NCBI RefSeq assembly: GCF_000685805.1
Contig: NZ_JMKP01000027.1
Location: 1-35,818, forward strand
DNA from: Psychrobacter phenylpyruvicus DSM 7000 = NBRC 102152
GTDB lineage: Bacteria; Pseudomonadota; Gammaproteobacteria; Pseudomonadales; Moraxellaceae
Direction: 5' to 3'
DNA length: 35,818 bases
In this document: one piece after another, positions 8,257 to 16,520 of the stretch
Layout of the letters: every line of letters starts with the position of its first letter
Numbering within the stretch: the stretch's first letter is position 1
The notes under the pieces: model-generated
Databases searched by the model: none
What the model saw: the letters and a program-made list of their open reading frames with translations, nothing else
Told to the model about the DNA's origin: nothing
Program-made: the position numbers and the translations under genes

Positions 8257-9564
8257 ATGAAATTTTCAAAATATGGTCAACAATTCACCAAAACCAGTGC
8301 CATCTCACAGCTGATGGATGACTTGGGCGATGCCCTAAAAAGCCCGACGCCAGTTAATATGTTAGGCGGTGGCAACCCAGCTCGCATTGATAAAGTGAAT
8401 GAAGCCTATTTTGAGGTTTATAAATCACTAGAACAAGGGGGAATTGATGGCGGTGCCATTGAATCCGTGGGTAACTACTCAAACCCCCAGGGTGATGCCA
8501 AGTTTATCGATGCTTTGGTGGCTTTTTTTAACCGTCATTACGACTGGAATCTAAGCACCGAGAATATTGTGTTAACCAATGGCTCACAGAACGCTTTTTT
8601 TTACCTGTTTAACTTGTTTGGTGGGCAGTTTGAGGATGAGAATGGAGACATTAGCACCAAATCAATTTTGTTGCCGTTAGCGCCAGAGTATATTGGCTAT
8701 AGCGACGTCCACATTGACGGCAAACATTTTATTGCCATCAAACCTGAAATTGAAGAGGTTGAACACGAGGGCGAAACCGGATTCTTTAAATACAAGGTAG
8801 ATTTTGAGGCCTTAGAGAACTTGCCTGCCCTAAAAAATGGTGAAATTGGCGCCATCTGCTGCTCACGCCCTACCAATCCTACCGGCAACGTCTTAACGGA
8901 CGAAGAAATGGCGCACCTATCTCGTATAGCCAAGCAGTATGAGGTGCCGTTAATTATCGATAACGCCTATGGCGAGCCGTTCCCAAACATCATTTATCCT
9001 GATGTCAATTTAAACTGGGACGAGAATACAATACTGTGCTTTAGCCTATCAAAAATAGGCCTACCAGGCGCCCGTACTGGTATCATCATTGCTGCGCCAG
9101 AGGTAGTAAAAACAGTAAGTGCCATGAATGCGGTGGTCAACCTTGCCCCTACTCGCTTTGGCGCTGCCATTGCCACCCCACTGCTGAATGATGACAGTTT
9201 AAAACAGCTTTGTGATGACACCATTCAGCCTTTTTATGCCCAAAAAGCCAAAAAAGCCATTGCTCATATCAAAGAGGAGATGGGCGAGTATCCGGTCTTA
9301 GTGCATAAGCCAGAAGGGGCGATTTTCTTATGGGTGTGGTTCAAAGACTTACCGATTAGCACCACTGAGCTATATGACCGCTTAAAGCAGAAAGCAACGC
9401 TGATTGTGCCCAGTGAGCATTTCTATCCCGGCCTAGACACTACCGATTATCCTCATGCCCATCAGTGTATCCGCATGAGTATTGCCGCTAGCGATGAGAC
9501 TTTGGAAGCCGGCATTAAAGTAATCGGCGAAGTGGTTCGCGAGCTTTATGACGCTCAGGCTTAA
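8257..9564 (+). CDS. avtA: valine--pyruvate aminotransferase AvtA
   Basis: A PLP-dependent class I/II aminotransferase that interconverts valine and alanine with their keto acids. The 435 residues match E. coli AvtA through most of their length: the N-terminal M-L-G-G-G-N-P-A motif (35-42), T-N-G-S-Q (107-111), SRPTNPTGN (203-211), the PLP-binding Asp235 in I-D-N-A-Y-G, the Schiff-base Lys266 in S-L-S-K, and HKPEGAIFLW near residue 350. A ribosome site AAAAGGG precedes the start. It is probably monocistronic. Confidence 0.95.
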   Translation: MKFSKYGQQFTKTSAISQLMDDLGDALKSPTPVNMLGGGNPARIDKVNEAYFEVYKSLEQGGIDGGAIESVGNYSNPQGDAKFIDALVAFFNRHYDWNLSTENIVLTNGSQNAFFYLFNLFGGQFEDENGDISTKSILLPLAPEYIGYSDVHIDGKHFIAIKPEIEEVEHEGETGFFKYKVDFEALENLPALKNGEIGAICCSRPTNPTGNVLTDEEMAHLSRIAKQYEVPLIIDNAYGEPFPNIIYPDVNLNWDENTILCFSLSKIGLPGARTGIIIAAPEVVKTVSAMNAVVNLAPTRFGAAIATPLLNDDSLKQLCDDTIQPFYAQKAKKAIAHIKEEMGEYPVLVHKPEGAIFLWVWFKDLPISTTELYDRLKQKATLIVPSEHFYPGLDTTDYPHAHQCIRMSIAASDETLEAGIKVIGEVVRELYDAQA

Positions 9565-9606
9565 ATAAGAAGCAGACTTAAGCCCACTTAAGCCTAATAG
9601 CCCTTA

Positions 9607-9634
9607 TTAATAACACTTGTTGTTAATAACACTT
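9607..9634. repeat. short direct repeat, 2 x 12 bp
   Basis: TTAATAACACTT occurs at 9607-9618 and again at 9623-9634 in the tesA upstream region. It may be coincidental in AT-rich DNA. Confidence 0.5.
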
Positions 9635-9721
9635 ATTTAACCAATCTGGGACAATAAACAACCGATAAGCTTGCTACTATAGAGGTATAAGTTAAGTCAA
9701 TTTATACTGTAAGGTTGCTCT

Positions 9722-10513
9722 ATGTCCCCTCATTTCTCTTCAAAGTCTATGCTGAAACCGTTGGCGCTAATCTTGTTTACAAGCTTAGCGCTAATGGGGT
9801 GTCAACCGAACTCAGAAAAAACCGACAGCACCACTCACGAAACGGACTCAGTGGCTGCTGCTGAAACCCCTACTCAGCCGACTACCTCTACTCAAACTGA
9901 CCCCATTGCTGACCCTGCAGTCCAAAGTATTGAACAGCCCATTACCATTTTAGCTCTCGGCGATTCACTTACCGAAGGCTTAGGCGTACCCGAAAATGAA
10001 GCTTATCCTGCGCAGTTACAAGCTGCGTTACAACAAGCCGGCTATGTCAATGCCAAAGTCATCAACTCTGGTTTAAGCGGTGAGACCAGCACCGGACTGG
10101 TTAATCGTTTGGACTGGGTATTAAAGACCAAGCCGGACATTACTATCTTGACCACCGGCGCCAACGATGCCATGCGCGGCATTGAAGTAACGACGATAGA
10201 GAATAATTTACGCACTGCCATTGAACGTCTTCAAAGCGAGGGAAGTGTTGTAGTACTGGGCGGTATGCAAATCTATGACAACTTAGGCGATGATTATGTG
10301 AAAGCCTTCTCTGCCATCTACCCGAAGTTGGCTAAAGAGTATGACGTTGCCTTTATCCCTTTCTTTTTGGAAGGCGTAGGTGGGGTGGCCGAGCTCAATC
10401 AATCCGATGTAATCCATCCAACCGCGGAGGGTTATACTAAGATAGTTAATAACAATGTTTTACCCGTACTAACCCCTGTTATTGAAGAAGTTATTGAAAC
10501 AAAACTAAATTAA
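9722..10513 (+). CDS. tesA: SGNH-type arylesterase/thioesterase I, lipoprotein form (TesA-like)
   Basis: An SGNH hydrolase of the TesA (acyl-CoA thioesterase I/lysophospholipase) family. A signal peptide ends in the lipobox A-L-M-G-C (Cys27), so it is probably a lipoprotein, unlike soluble periplasmic TesA. A Thr/Ser/Glu-rich linker (29-70) leads to the catalytic domain: block I G-D-S-L-T-E-G with Ser82, block II G-L-S-G-E (117-121), block III G-A-N-D (146-149), and block V D-V-I-H with Asp229 and His232. It is a neighbour of ybbA/ybbP, as in E. coli, though here on the same strand. An AAGG site precedes the start. Confidence 0.9.
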   Translation: MSPHFSSKSMLKPLALILFTSLALMGCQPNSEKTDSTTHETDSVAAAETPTQPTTSTQTDPIADPAVQSIEQPITILALGDSLTEGLGVPENEAYPAQLQAALQQAGYVNAKVINSGLSGETSTGLVNRLDWVLKTKPDITILTTGANDAMRGIEVTTIENNLRTAIERLQSEGSVVVLGGMQIYDNLGDDYVKAFSAIYPKLAKEYDVAFIPFFLEGVGGVAELNQSDVIHPTAEGYTKIVNNNVLPVLTPVIEEVIETKLN

Positions 10514-10611
10514 TAATAAAGTAAAACGACAAGAAATAACTTTGATCGACACCAGTAAAAAAACATAGCTTGTAAACAACCTTTTCATTAATAGAATAAA
10601 AGAGAATAATT

Positions 10612-11292
10612 ATGAGAAAAAGTATATTTAAAACCTTTACCGAGACCATTAAACATTGGTATATCCCAGCTATTGTGGGTTCGATATTCATTGCTGTAGG
10701 TATTTATACCTTCGTGGCTCCGGCTACTTCCTATGTGGCACTCTCTATTTTATTTAGCTTGTCGTTCTTGTTCTCTGGTATCTCAGAGATTGTCTTCTCT
10801 TTGACCAATAGAAATGAAATGGACAACTGGGGCTGGGTGTTTGCCTTTGGTATTTTGACGACTGTCATCGGTGGGCTTTTATTGGCCAACCCCGCAGTAT
10901 CAATGGCCACTTTAACCTTCTATGTCGGCTTCTTAATTTTATTCCGCTCTATCAGTGCCCTTAGCTTCTCTTTGGATTTAAAAGACTATGGAATTGGTGA
11001 TTGGGGTGCGATGATGGCACTGGCTGTTATTGGCTTAATTTTCTCTATTATAATGATTTGGAATCCTACTTTTGCAGGTATGACCATCGTTATTTGGACC
11101 GGCTTAGCCTTTATCACTACCGGTATCTTTAGTCTTTATATGGCCTTTAAGCTTAAGAAACTAAACGAGTTACCTCATAAAATGCCAGAGGATCTAAAAA
11201 TTAGATTTAGAGAGTTACAGCAGGAAATTGATGAGATTAATAAAGCCCCTTATCGCAAGGGTAAAACTTATGACCACGATCCTAAAGCTTAA
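10612..11292 (+). CDS. HdeD-family membrane protein (DUF308)
   Basis: A 226-residue inner-membrane protein with about six hydrophobic helices in paired DUF308 repeats, as in HdeD, which is linked to acid resistance in E. coli. The helices run from about residue 17 to 186, and a charged C-terminal tail of about 40 residues follows. The start has an AAGAGAA site. It lies between the tesA-like gene and ybbA. Its role in this organism is unknown. Confidence 0.82.
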   Translation: MRKSIFKTFTETIKHWYIPAIVGSIFIAVGIYTFVAPATSYVALSILFSLSFLFSGISEIVFSLTNRNEMDNWGWVFAFGILTTVIGGLLLANPAVSMATLTFYVGFLILFRSISALSFSLDLKDYGIGDWGAMMALAVIGLIFSIIMIWNPTFAGMTIVIWTGLAFITTGIFSLYMAFKLKKLNELPHKMPEDLKIRFRELQQEIDEINKAPYRKGKTYDHDPKA

Positions 11293-11374
11293 TTAAGCGT
11301 AACCTAATAATCGACAATAGCCTTGCTACAAAGCCCAATTGATGTAATTTTTACTAGCCAGAAGAGAGTTATAA

Positions 11375-12064
11375 ATGACACCTAACCCTGCTGATCCATC
11401 GGCCTTATTACGAGCCAGCAACCTCAGCAAAAGCGTAATGATTGGCGACACTAAGACCGATATCATCAAGGGCATTGATATCACTATTAACGCCGGTGAG
11501 TTTGCGGTAATTATGGGTAAATCTGGGTCCGGTAAATCTACATTACTGGGCCTTTTAGCAGGTCTGGATTATCCAGACACTGGTGAGGTATGGCTTGACG
11601 GTCAAAACTTGACCCAACTGTCTGAAGATGAGTTGGCGCAAAAGCGTCAGCAGGATATGGGCTTTGTGTTTCAGTCCTTTCATCTATTGCCAACGTTGAC
11701 TGTGGCTGAAAATATCGCGTTCCCGTTGGACATAGCGCGCCAGCCTGATGCGGATAGAGTTGAACAACTGTTAGTGGCTGTTGGGTTGACCCATCGCCGT
11801 GATAGCTTACCGCATCAACTCTCTGGTGGTGAACAACAACGCACCGCACTGGCTCGGGCATTAGTTGCCCGCCCTAAAATTATCTTCGCTGATGAGCCAA
11901 CGGGCAATCTCGATGAACAAAATGCGCAGCAAGTCATGAACTTGTTGCTTGAGTTGCAACGGCAATCTGGCACGGCCTTAGTGGTTGTTACTCACGACCC
12001 TGCGTTAACGGAACATGCCGATCAGGTTATTACCATTCATGACGGGCAAGTTGAGCCAGCATAG
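11375..12064 (+). CDS. ybbA: ABC transporter ATP-binding protein, YbbA/LolD type
   Basis: The nucleotide-binding subunit of a MacB/LolD-type ABC system. The 229 residues contain Walker A GKSGSGKS (48-55), the Q-loop in F-Q-S-F, the signature L-S-G-G-E-Q (149-154), Walker B IIFADE (169-174), and the switch His in V-T-H-D. The FtsX-like permease at 13775-16435 is the likely partner; in E. coli ybbA and ybbP are adjacent beside tesA. Here a VOC gene and an SDR gene lie between them. The ribosome site (AGAAGAGAG) is weak. Confidence 0.92.
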   Translation: MTPNPADPSALLRASNLSKSVMIGDTKTDIIKGIDITINAGEFAVIMGKSGSGKSTLLGLLAGLDYPDTGEVWLDGQNLTQLSEDELAQKRQQDMGFVFQSFHLLPTLTVAENIAFPLDIARQPDADRVEQLLVAVGLTHRRDSLPHQLSGGEQQRTALARALVARPKIIFADEPTGNLDEQNAQQVMNLLLELQRQSGTALVVVTHDPALTEHADQVITIHDGQVEPA

Positions 12065-12102
12065 ACCCTAGCCAAGCTAGTTATTTAAGGGTCTTACTTT
12101 TT
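12063..12102 (+). terminator. probable terminator after ybbA
   Basis: AGACCCT (12063-12069, overlapping the ybbA stop) pairs with AGGGTCT (12088-12094), followed by TACTTTTT. This suggests ybbA is not simply co-transcribed with the downstream permease. Confidence 0.6.
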
Positions 12103-12120
12103 GACTAGCTGTTGCCTTGG

Positions 12121-12480
12121 TTAGCTGTTGGTCTTAGACCAAACCGCAAATTCATTGCCACTCGGTTCGGTAAAGTGAAAGCGATAGCCGCCAGGAAATT
12201 CAAAGGTATCTTGAACGATGGTACCACCATTATTCACCACCTTATCGTAAGTCATTGCCAAGCTATCACTATAAAGCACCAGTAAAGCTCCCCCATTTTC
12301 GACGGTATTCACTTTATCAGACTGATAGAAACCGCCGTCTAAACCCTGATTTTCAAACGCTGTGTACTGGTCACCATAGTCGGTAAATGTCCAACCAAAT
12401 ACTGCCTTAAAGAAAGCTTTGGTGGCTGATAAGTCTGTTGAGCCAAACTCAACATAATTTAGCTTTTCATGTTGGCTCAT
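12121..12480 (-). CDS. VOC-family (glyoxalase-like) protein
   Basis: A 119-residue single-domain vicinal oxygen chelate protein of the glyoxalase/bleomycin-resistance fold. The pattern Y-V-E-F-G-S-T-D-L near the N-terminus, the central aromatic F-G-W and the C-terminal F-T-E-P-S-G-N-E-F-A-V-W are typical of small VOC proteins. The substrate is unknown. It has a good AAGGA site and is divergent from the following SDR gene. Confidence 0.88.
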   Translation of the reverse strand: MSQHEKLNYVEFGSTDLSATKAFFKAVFGWTFTDYGDQYTAFENQGLDGGFYQSDKVNTVENGGALLVLYSDSLAMTYDKVVNNGGTIVQDTFEFPGGYRFHFTEPSGNEFAVWSKTNS

Positions 12481-12643
12481 TATTAGTTCCTTTTTAATGA
12501 GGTTATAGATTCTAAATCTGACAGTTATTTATTTTATCTAAACACTTAATAAACAGCTATTCAACGATATACCTCATCCTTTTGTAATTATTTAAGACAG
12601 ATAGCACAATAGCATTTAGATGATGCCACCTTTATGGAGCCCT

Positions 12644-13480
12644 ATGAAACTTAATAAAAAAGTATTATTGATCGGTGGTACCAGTGGCATAGGTAAAGCG
12701 TTGCTTGAACGGATGCTTGAGGATAATAAAGTCGAGCAAATATTTGCCACTTATCATCGTCGTCAACCCATCACCAACCATCCTTATACTGAAGATCCTG
12801 ACGTCAAAGAGCCTGACACTAAAGCTACCAATGCCGGTACCGAAAATACTGACACTAAAGATAAAGTTGTCTGGGTGACGATGGATGTGACTTCTGAGCC
12901 GAGTATAAAGCAAGCGATTGATGCTATTGGCAATCAAGCTGAACATATCGATTGGATCATCAATGCGGTTGGACTGCTGCATAATGAGAGTCATCAACCC
13001 GAAAAAGCAGTTAGACAACTTGACCCAGACTTCTTTATCGAAAACATGAGAGTCAATGCCCTACCCAGTTTATTGATTGCGAAACACATAAAGCCGTTAT
13101 TACAAGCAAGGTTAAAATCCAGCAGGCCGAGCGAAACAGACCCTGCTATTTATGCCACTATTTCAGCACGAGTCGGTAGTATTAGCGATAATAGACTCGG
13201 TGGTTGGTACAGCTACCGCATGAGTAAGGCGGCGTTAAATATGGGGATGAAAACCCTTGCTATTGAATGGCAACGGTCGCTAAAAAATATCTGCGTGGCA
13301 GTGATGCAACCGGGTACAGTAGATACCCCTTTATCCAAACCTTTCCAGGCCAATGTGCCTGATGAAAAGCTTTTTCAGCCTCAACAATGTGCTGATAGTT
13401 TACTGACAGTATTAAGCCAATTAACGGCAGAGGATACGGGGTGCTTTGTTGATTGGGCAGGCAAGCCAATAGACTGGTAG
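12644..13480 (+). CDS. SDR-family oxidoreductase, C-factor-like
   Basis: A 278-residue SDR with GGTSGIGK (11-18), N-A-V-G (107-110, in place of N-N-A-G), Ser174, and Tyr191-x-x-x-Lys195. The overall form resembles CsgA/C-factor-type SDRs. A hydrophilic Asp/Thr/Lys-rich insert lies at about 46-75, unusual for the family and possibly an expansion. The start at 12644 is preferred to the upstream ATG at 12620 because GGAG (12636-12639) sits at the right distance. Substrate unknown. Confidence 0.85.
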   Translation: MKLNKKVLLIGGTSGIGKALLERMLEDNKVEQIFATYHRRQPITNHPYTEDPDVKEPDTKATNAGTENTDTKDKVVWVTMDVTSEPSIKQAIDAIGNQAEHIDWIINAVGLLHNESHQPEKAVRQLDPDFFIENMRVNALPSLLIAKHIKPLLQARLKSSRPSETDPAIYATISARVGSISDNRLGGWYSYRMSKAALNMGMKTLAIEWQRSLKNICVAVMQPGTVDTPLSKPFQANVPDEKLFQPQQCADSLLTVLSQLTAEDTGCFVDWAGKPIDW

Positions 13481-13638
13481 CCTGTTTTGATAGTGCTTTT
13501 ATTAAATAGCACATCGCTCTATCTTTTTATTGATTGGCTTTCAAACCTCGTAGATGAGTCAAAAATAAAAAACTTTTTGAATGTCCCTTGTTCTCAAACA
13601 AAACTTTAGAATTTAACTCAACAAATGGACACAGTTAA

Positions 13639-13666
13639 TTAACCTTAACTATTTATTAGCTAAAAT
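13639..13666 (+). promoter_or_regulatory. possible ybbP promoter
   Basis: TTAACC (13639-13644), a 16-bp gap, then TAAAAT (13661-13666). It is placed plausibly upstream of ybbP, but both hexamers are imperfect. Confidence 0.35.
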
Positions 13667-13774
13667 AAAGCCACTGACATAGACCGTGAAACGGTATACC
13701 ATCATTATCCTCCCCTCTAGACGCCCACTGATATCTCTAGACCTTATCAATAAAAGACAAGTCGTTGCACCACT

Positions 13775-16435
13775 ATGACCACAAATACTTCTCCTACTCG
13801 TCCGACCTCTTATTCAAATTTAGGCAGTAAATCCCTACAGCGCAGTTGGTGGCGCCACTGGATATATCCGCTACTGTTTTTATTGGCGATGGTGTTGTCG
13901 TTATCGACTTACTTAACACTCGACTCTATTCAACAGTCGGTACGCGATTATGTCGCTGATAATCAGCGCGCGTTGGTGGGTGGTGACTTAATATTGAGCA
14001 GCAAAGAAGCATGGATACCTGAGCTGTTACAGCTATTAAAACCTTTAGAGTCAAACACTGGAGATATAGCTAAGACGAGACAGACACAGCCAGAAGGTGT
14101 GGTTTACGACTATCAGTTTAATGCGATGGTATCCAGCGTGGCAGCGGATATAGGGTCTGATAAAGCAATCAATGAACAGCCAAAGTCAAAAGACGCTACC
14201 CTACTGGCCCGCATTAAAGCAGTTTCAAAACAATATCCCTTATATGGTGAGGTTGAGTTGGCCTCAGGGCAACCGCTGTGGCAAAAGCTGAAGCCACAGC
14301 AAGTGGTGGTAGAGGCTCAAGTATTGACTGGGCTAAATCTAAAAATTGGTGATAAGGTCAAAATCGGTGATGCGGTCTTTACCATTGCCGATGAGCTAAT
14401 CACTGAGCCGGACCGTCCTTTGACTGCGTTTGGGTTCGGCGCTCGAGTGCTGATGTCTGATACTGACCTGGCCGCTACCAACTTAATGGGACAGCGCAGC
14501 CGGGTTGATTACCGCATTGAGCTAGCCGGTAGCCCTGAGCTAATGGCCAAGCAGCGAGCTGAACTAGAGAAGATCACTGCCTCGCAGCCAGAGATTGAAC
14601 TCACAGACGCTGATGAGACAGATACTTCAGTGACTCAAGTGTCTGATAATGTGCTGATGTTTCTGAAGTTATTGGTAATAGCGGTGCTGTTTTTATCGGC
14701 AGTGGCGCTGTTGAGTGTGGTCAAAGCCTTTGTTAGCTTACAACAAAACCCCAATGCCATACGCCGTGCGCTAGGTGAGTCAGTTAGCTCTATCAAGCGC
14801 AGTTATTACCAGCTATTTATTGGCATGGCAGTATTGGCTTGTTTGGCTTCCGGCGTACTGAGTTTGGGTATGTTAAAGGTGGGTGCTCAGTACCTCACTG
14901 CCATTTTACCGCCACATATTGACCTGTCTATTCAGTGGTTAAGCTTCCTTAAAATCAGTGTGGTGGCTTTGGTCATTACCTTGTTGGTAGTACAGCATAG
15001 CCTCTATGCGGTGACCCATACCAAGCCTTCGGCGGTATTGAAGCAGGCCACAGACAATTACCGTCAACATCCACCGCTTTATTGGTACGGCTTGGTGCTG
15101 CTGGCAAGCTTTGGTTTGATGGCTTACGAATTTAGCTCCTTATTAACTGGGCTACAAGTGCTGTGCGCTATGCTGTTATTGGCGGCTGGCTTTTGGCTCA
15201 TCGGTCGAGGTTGGTTATGGCTCTTGGCCAAACTTGCCAGCAAAGGATTGTTTGGTAAAAAGACCGGCTGGATGGCCCGTACCGCCGTGCACAACCTGTC
15301 TCGCAAAGGCAATCAATCGGGGCTGTTTTTTGTTACCCTAGCTTTATCGGTGGCAGTATTGACCATGATTACCTTGCTTAATCACAGCCTCAACACGCAG
15401 TTTGTGCAGGCTTATCCTAAAGATGCGCCTAATTTATTTTTATTGGACATTCAAAGCGACCAACATAAGGGGCTAGAGGCTGTGGTCAAACAGCCTATCA
15501 CTTATTTCCCAGTGGTGCGTGCCCGTGTTACTGAAGCCAATGGCGTCCCTGCTAGCGAGATTGAACCTGTTGGCAGTACTCAAGATGATCCGACTCGGGT
15601 ATTTAACTTAAGCTATGCCGACAAGGTAATGGATACTGAGTTTATCAAAGAGGCAGTCACTAAGGATCAATTATACAGTCCCATTAACGACTCAAAATCA
15701 AATAACCCTTCAGAATCAGTCGTACCGTTATCGATATTAGACACGGCTGCTGAGCTACTTAATGTGGGCATGGGTGACCAAGTACGCTTTAATATTCAAG
15801 GTATTGAAATCGTCGGTCAGGTTACCAGTATTCGTGAGCGTTATGAGCGTGGCCCTAGTCCCTTCTTTTATTTCTTATTTGAGCCAGAGGTATTGAAAGA
15901 CGCGCCGCAAATTCAGTTTGCGACCACCAAAGTCGCTGCCGATAGCATTCCACAATTACAGACCGACCTTGCCCGTCAATTCCCTGCCATTACCACCATT
16001 GATGGTGGCGCCATTGCCAAGCAAGTACAGGGCTTTGTGAGTCAGATGAGCCGACTGGTGCAGGTGTTTACTCTACTGGCCATTATTACCGGCATTATGG
16101 TGCTGATTACATCCCTATTATCGACGTCACAAGATCGCTTACGAGACAGTGCTTCGTTCCGTTTACTGGGTATGCAAACCAGCGATTTATATAAGATTAA
16201 TATGCTAGAAATTGGCTTATTGGGGATTAGTGCAGGTGTGTTCGCCGTAGTATTGGCCAGTGGGGCTGCTTATTTGGTCATTGTGCACTGGTTTAACTTA
16301 CGCTTTAGCATTCCTTGGGACAGCTTCGGTATCGGTGCCTTGATGTTGGTGGCAGTACTACTAATTATTGCAGTCAGTTATGTACGGTTGGTTATTGGTC
16401 GTGGAATTATGGCGAGGGTTCGGGGCATGGTTTAG
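13775..16435 (+). CDS. ybbP: FtsX-like ABC transporter permease, YbbP type
   Basis: The 886-residue permease of an ABC system of the MacB/LolCE type. An N-terminal helix (about 30-50) precedes a large periplasmic domain (to about 290). A block of helices with FtsX-domain features follows (about 290-545), then a second periplasmic domain and three C-terminal helices (about 765-880), about ten segments in all, as in YbbP. It should work with YbbA; the family is thought to move or extract envelope components. It is separated from ybbA by about 1.7 kb. No terminator is seen after it. Confidence 0.9.
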   Translation: MTTNTSPTRPTSYSNLGSKSLQRSWWRHWIYPLLFLLAMVLSLSTYLTLDSIQQSVRDYVADNQRALVGGDLILSSKEAWIPELLQLLKPLESNTGDIAKTRQTQPEGVVYDYQFNAMVSSVAADIGSDKAINEQPKSKDATLLARIKAVSKQYPLYGEVELASGQPLWQKLKPQQVVVEAQVLTGLNLKIGDKVKIGDAVFTIADELITEPDRPLTAFGFGARVLMSDTDLAATNLMGQRSRVDYRIELAGSPELMAKQRAELEKITASQPEIELTDADETDTSVTQVSDNVLMFLKLLVIAVLFLSAVALLSVVKAFVSLQQNPNAIRRALGESVSSIKRSYYQLFIGMAVLACLASGVLSLGMLKVGAQYLTAILPPHIDLSIQWLSFLKISVVALVITLLVVQHSLYAVTHTKPSAVLKQATDNYRQHPPLYWYGLVLLASFGLMAYEFSSLLTGLQVLCAMLLLAAGFWLIGRGWLWLLAKLASKGLFGKKTGWMARTAVHNLSRKGNQSGLFFVTLALSVAVLTMITLLNHSLNTQFVQAYPKDAPNLFLLDIQSDQHKGLEAVVKQPITYFPVVRARVTEANGVPASEIEPVGSTQDDPTRVFNLSYADKVMDTEFIKEAVTKDQLYSPINDSKSNNPSESVVPLSILDTAAELLNVGMGDQVRFNIQGIEIVGQVTSIRERYERGPSPFFYFLFEPEVLKDAPQIQFATTKVAADSIPQLQTDLARQFPAITTIDGGAIAKQVQGFVSQMSRLVQVFTLLAIITGIMVLITSLLSTSQDRLRDSASFRLLGMQTSDLYKINMLEIGLLGISAGVFAVVLASGAAYLVIVHWFNLRFSIPWDSFGIGALMLVAVLLIIAVSYVRLVIGRGIMARVRGMV

Positions 16436-16471
16436 GGAGTTAAAATTAAATTTGGTTGATAATCCCACTAT

Positions 16472-16498
16472 TTGCTAATATCTATCGTAAGCTATACT
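16472..16498 (+). promoter_or_regulatory. possible promoter of the STAND NTPase gene
   Basis: TTGCTA (16472-16477) and TATACT (16493-16498) with a 15-bp gap, 23 bases before the ATG at 16521. The gap is slightly short. If real, the gene is expressed apart from ybbP. Confidence 0.4.
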
Positions 16499-16520
16499 TT
16501 ATTTATATAAAAGGCAAAAA

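Noticed and set aside
11538..11861. 107-codon minus-strand frame inside ybbA
   Set aside because: It covers conserved ABC motifs on the other strand; a shadow.
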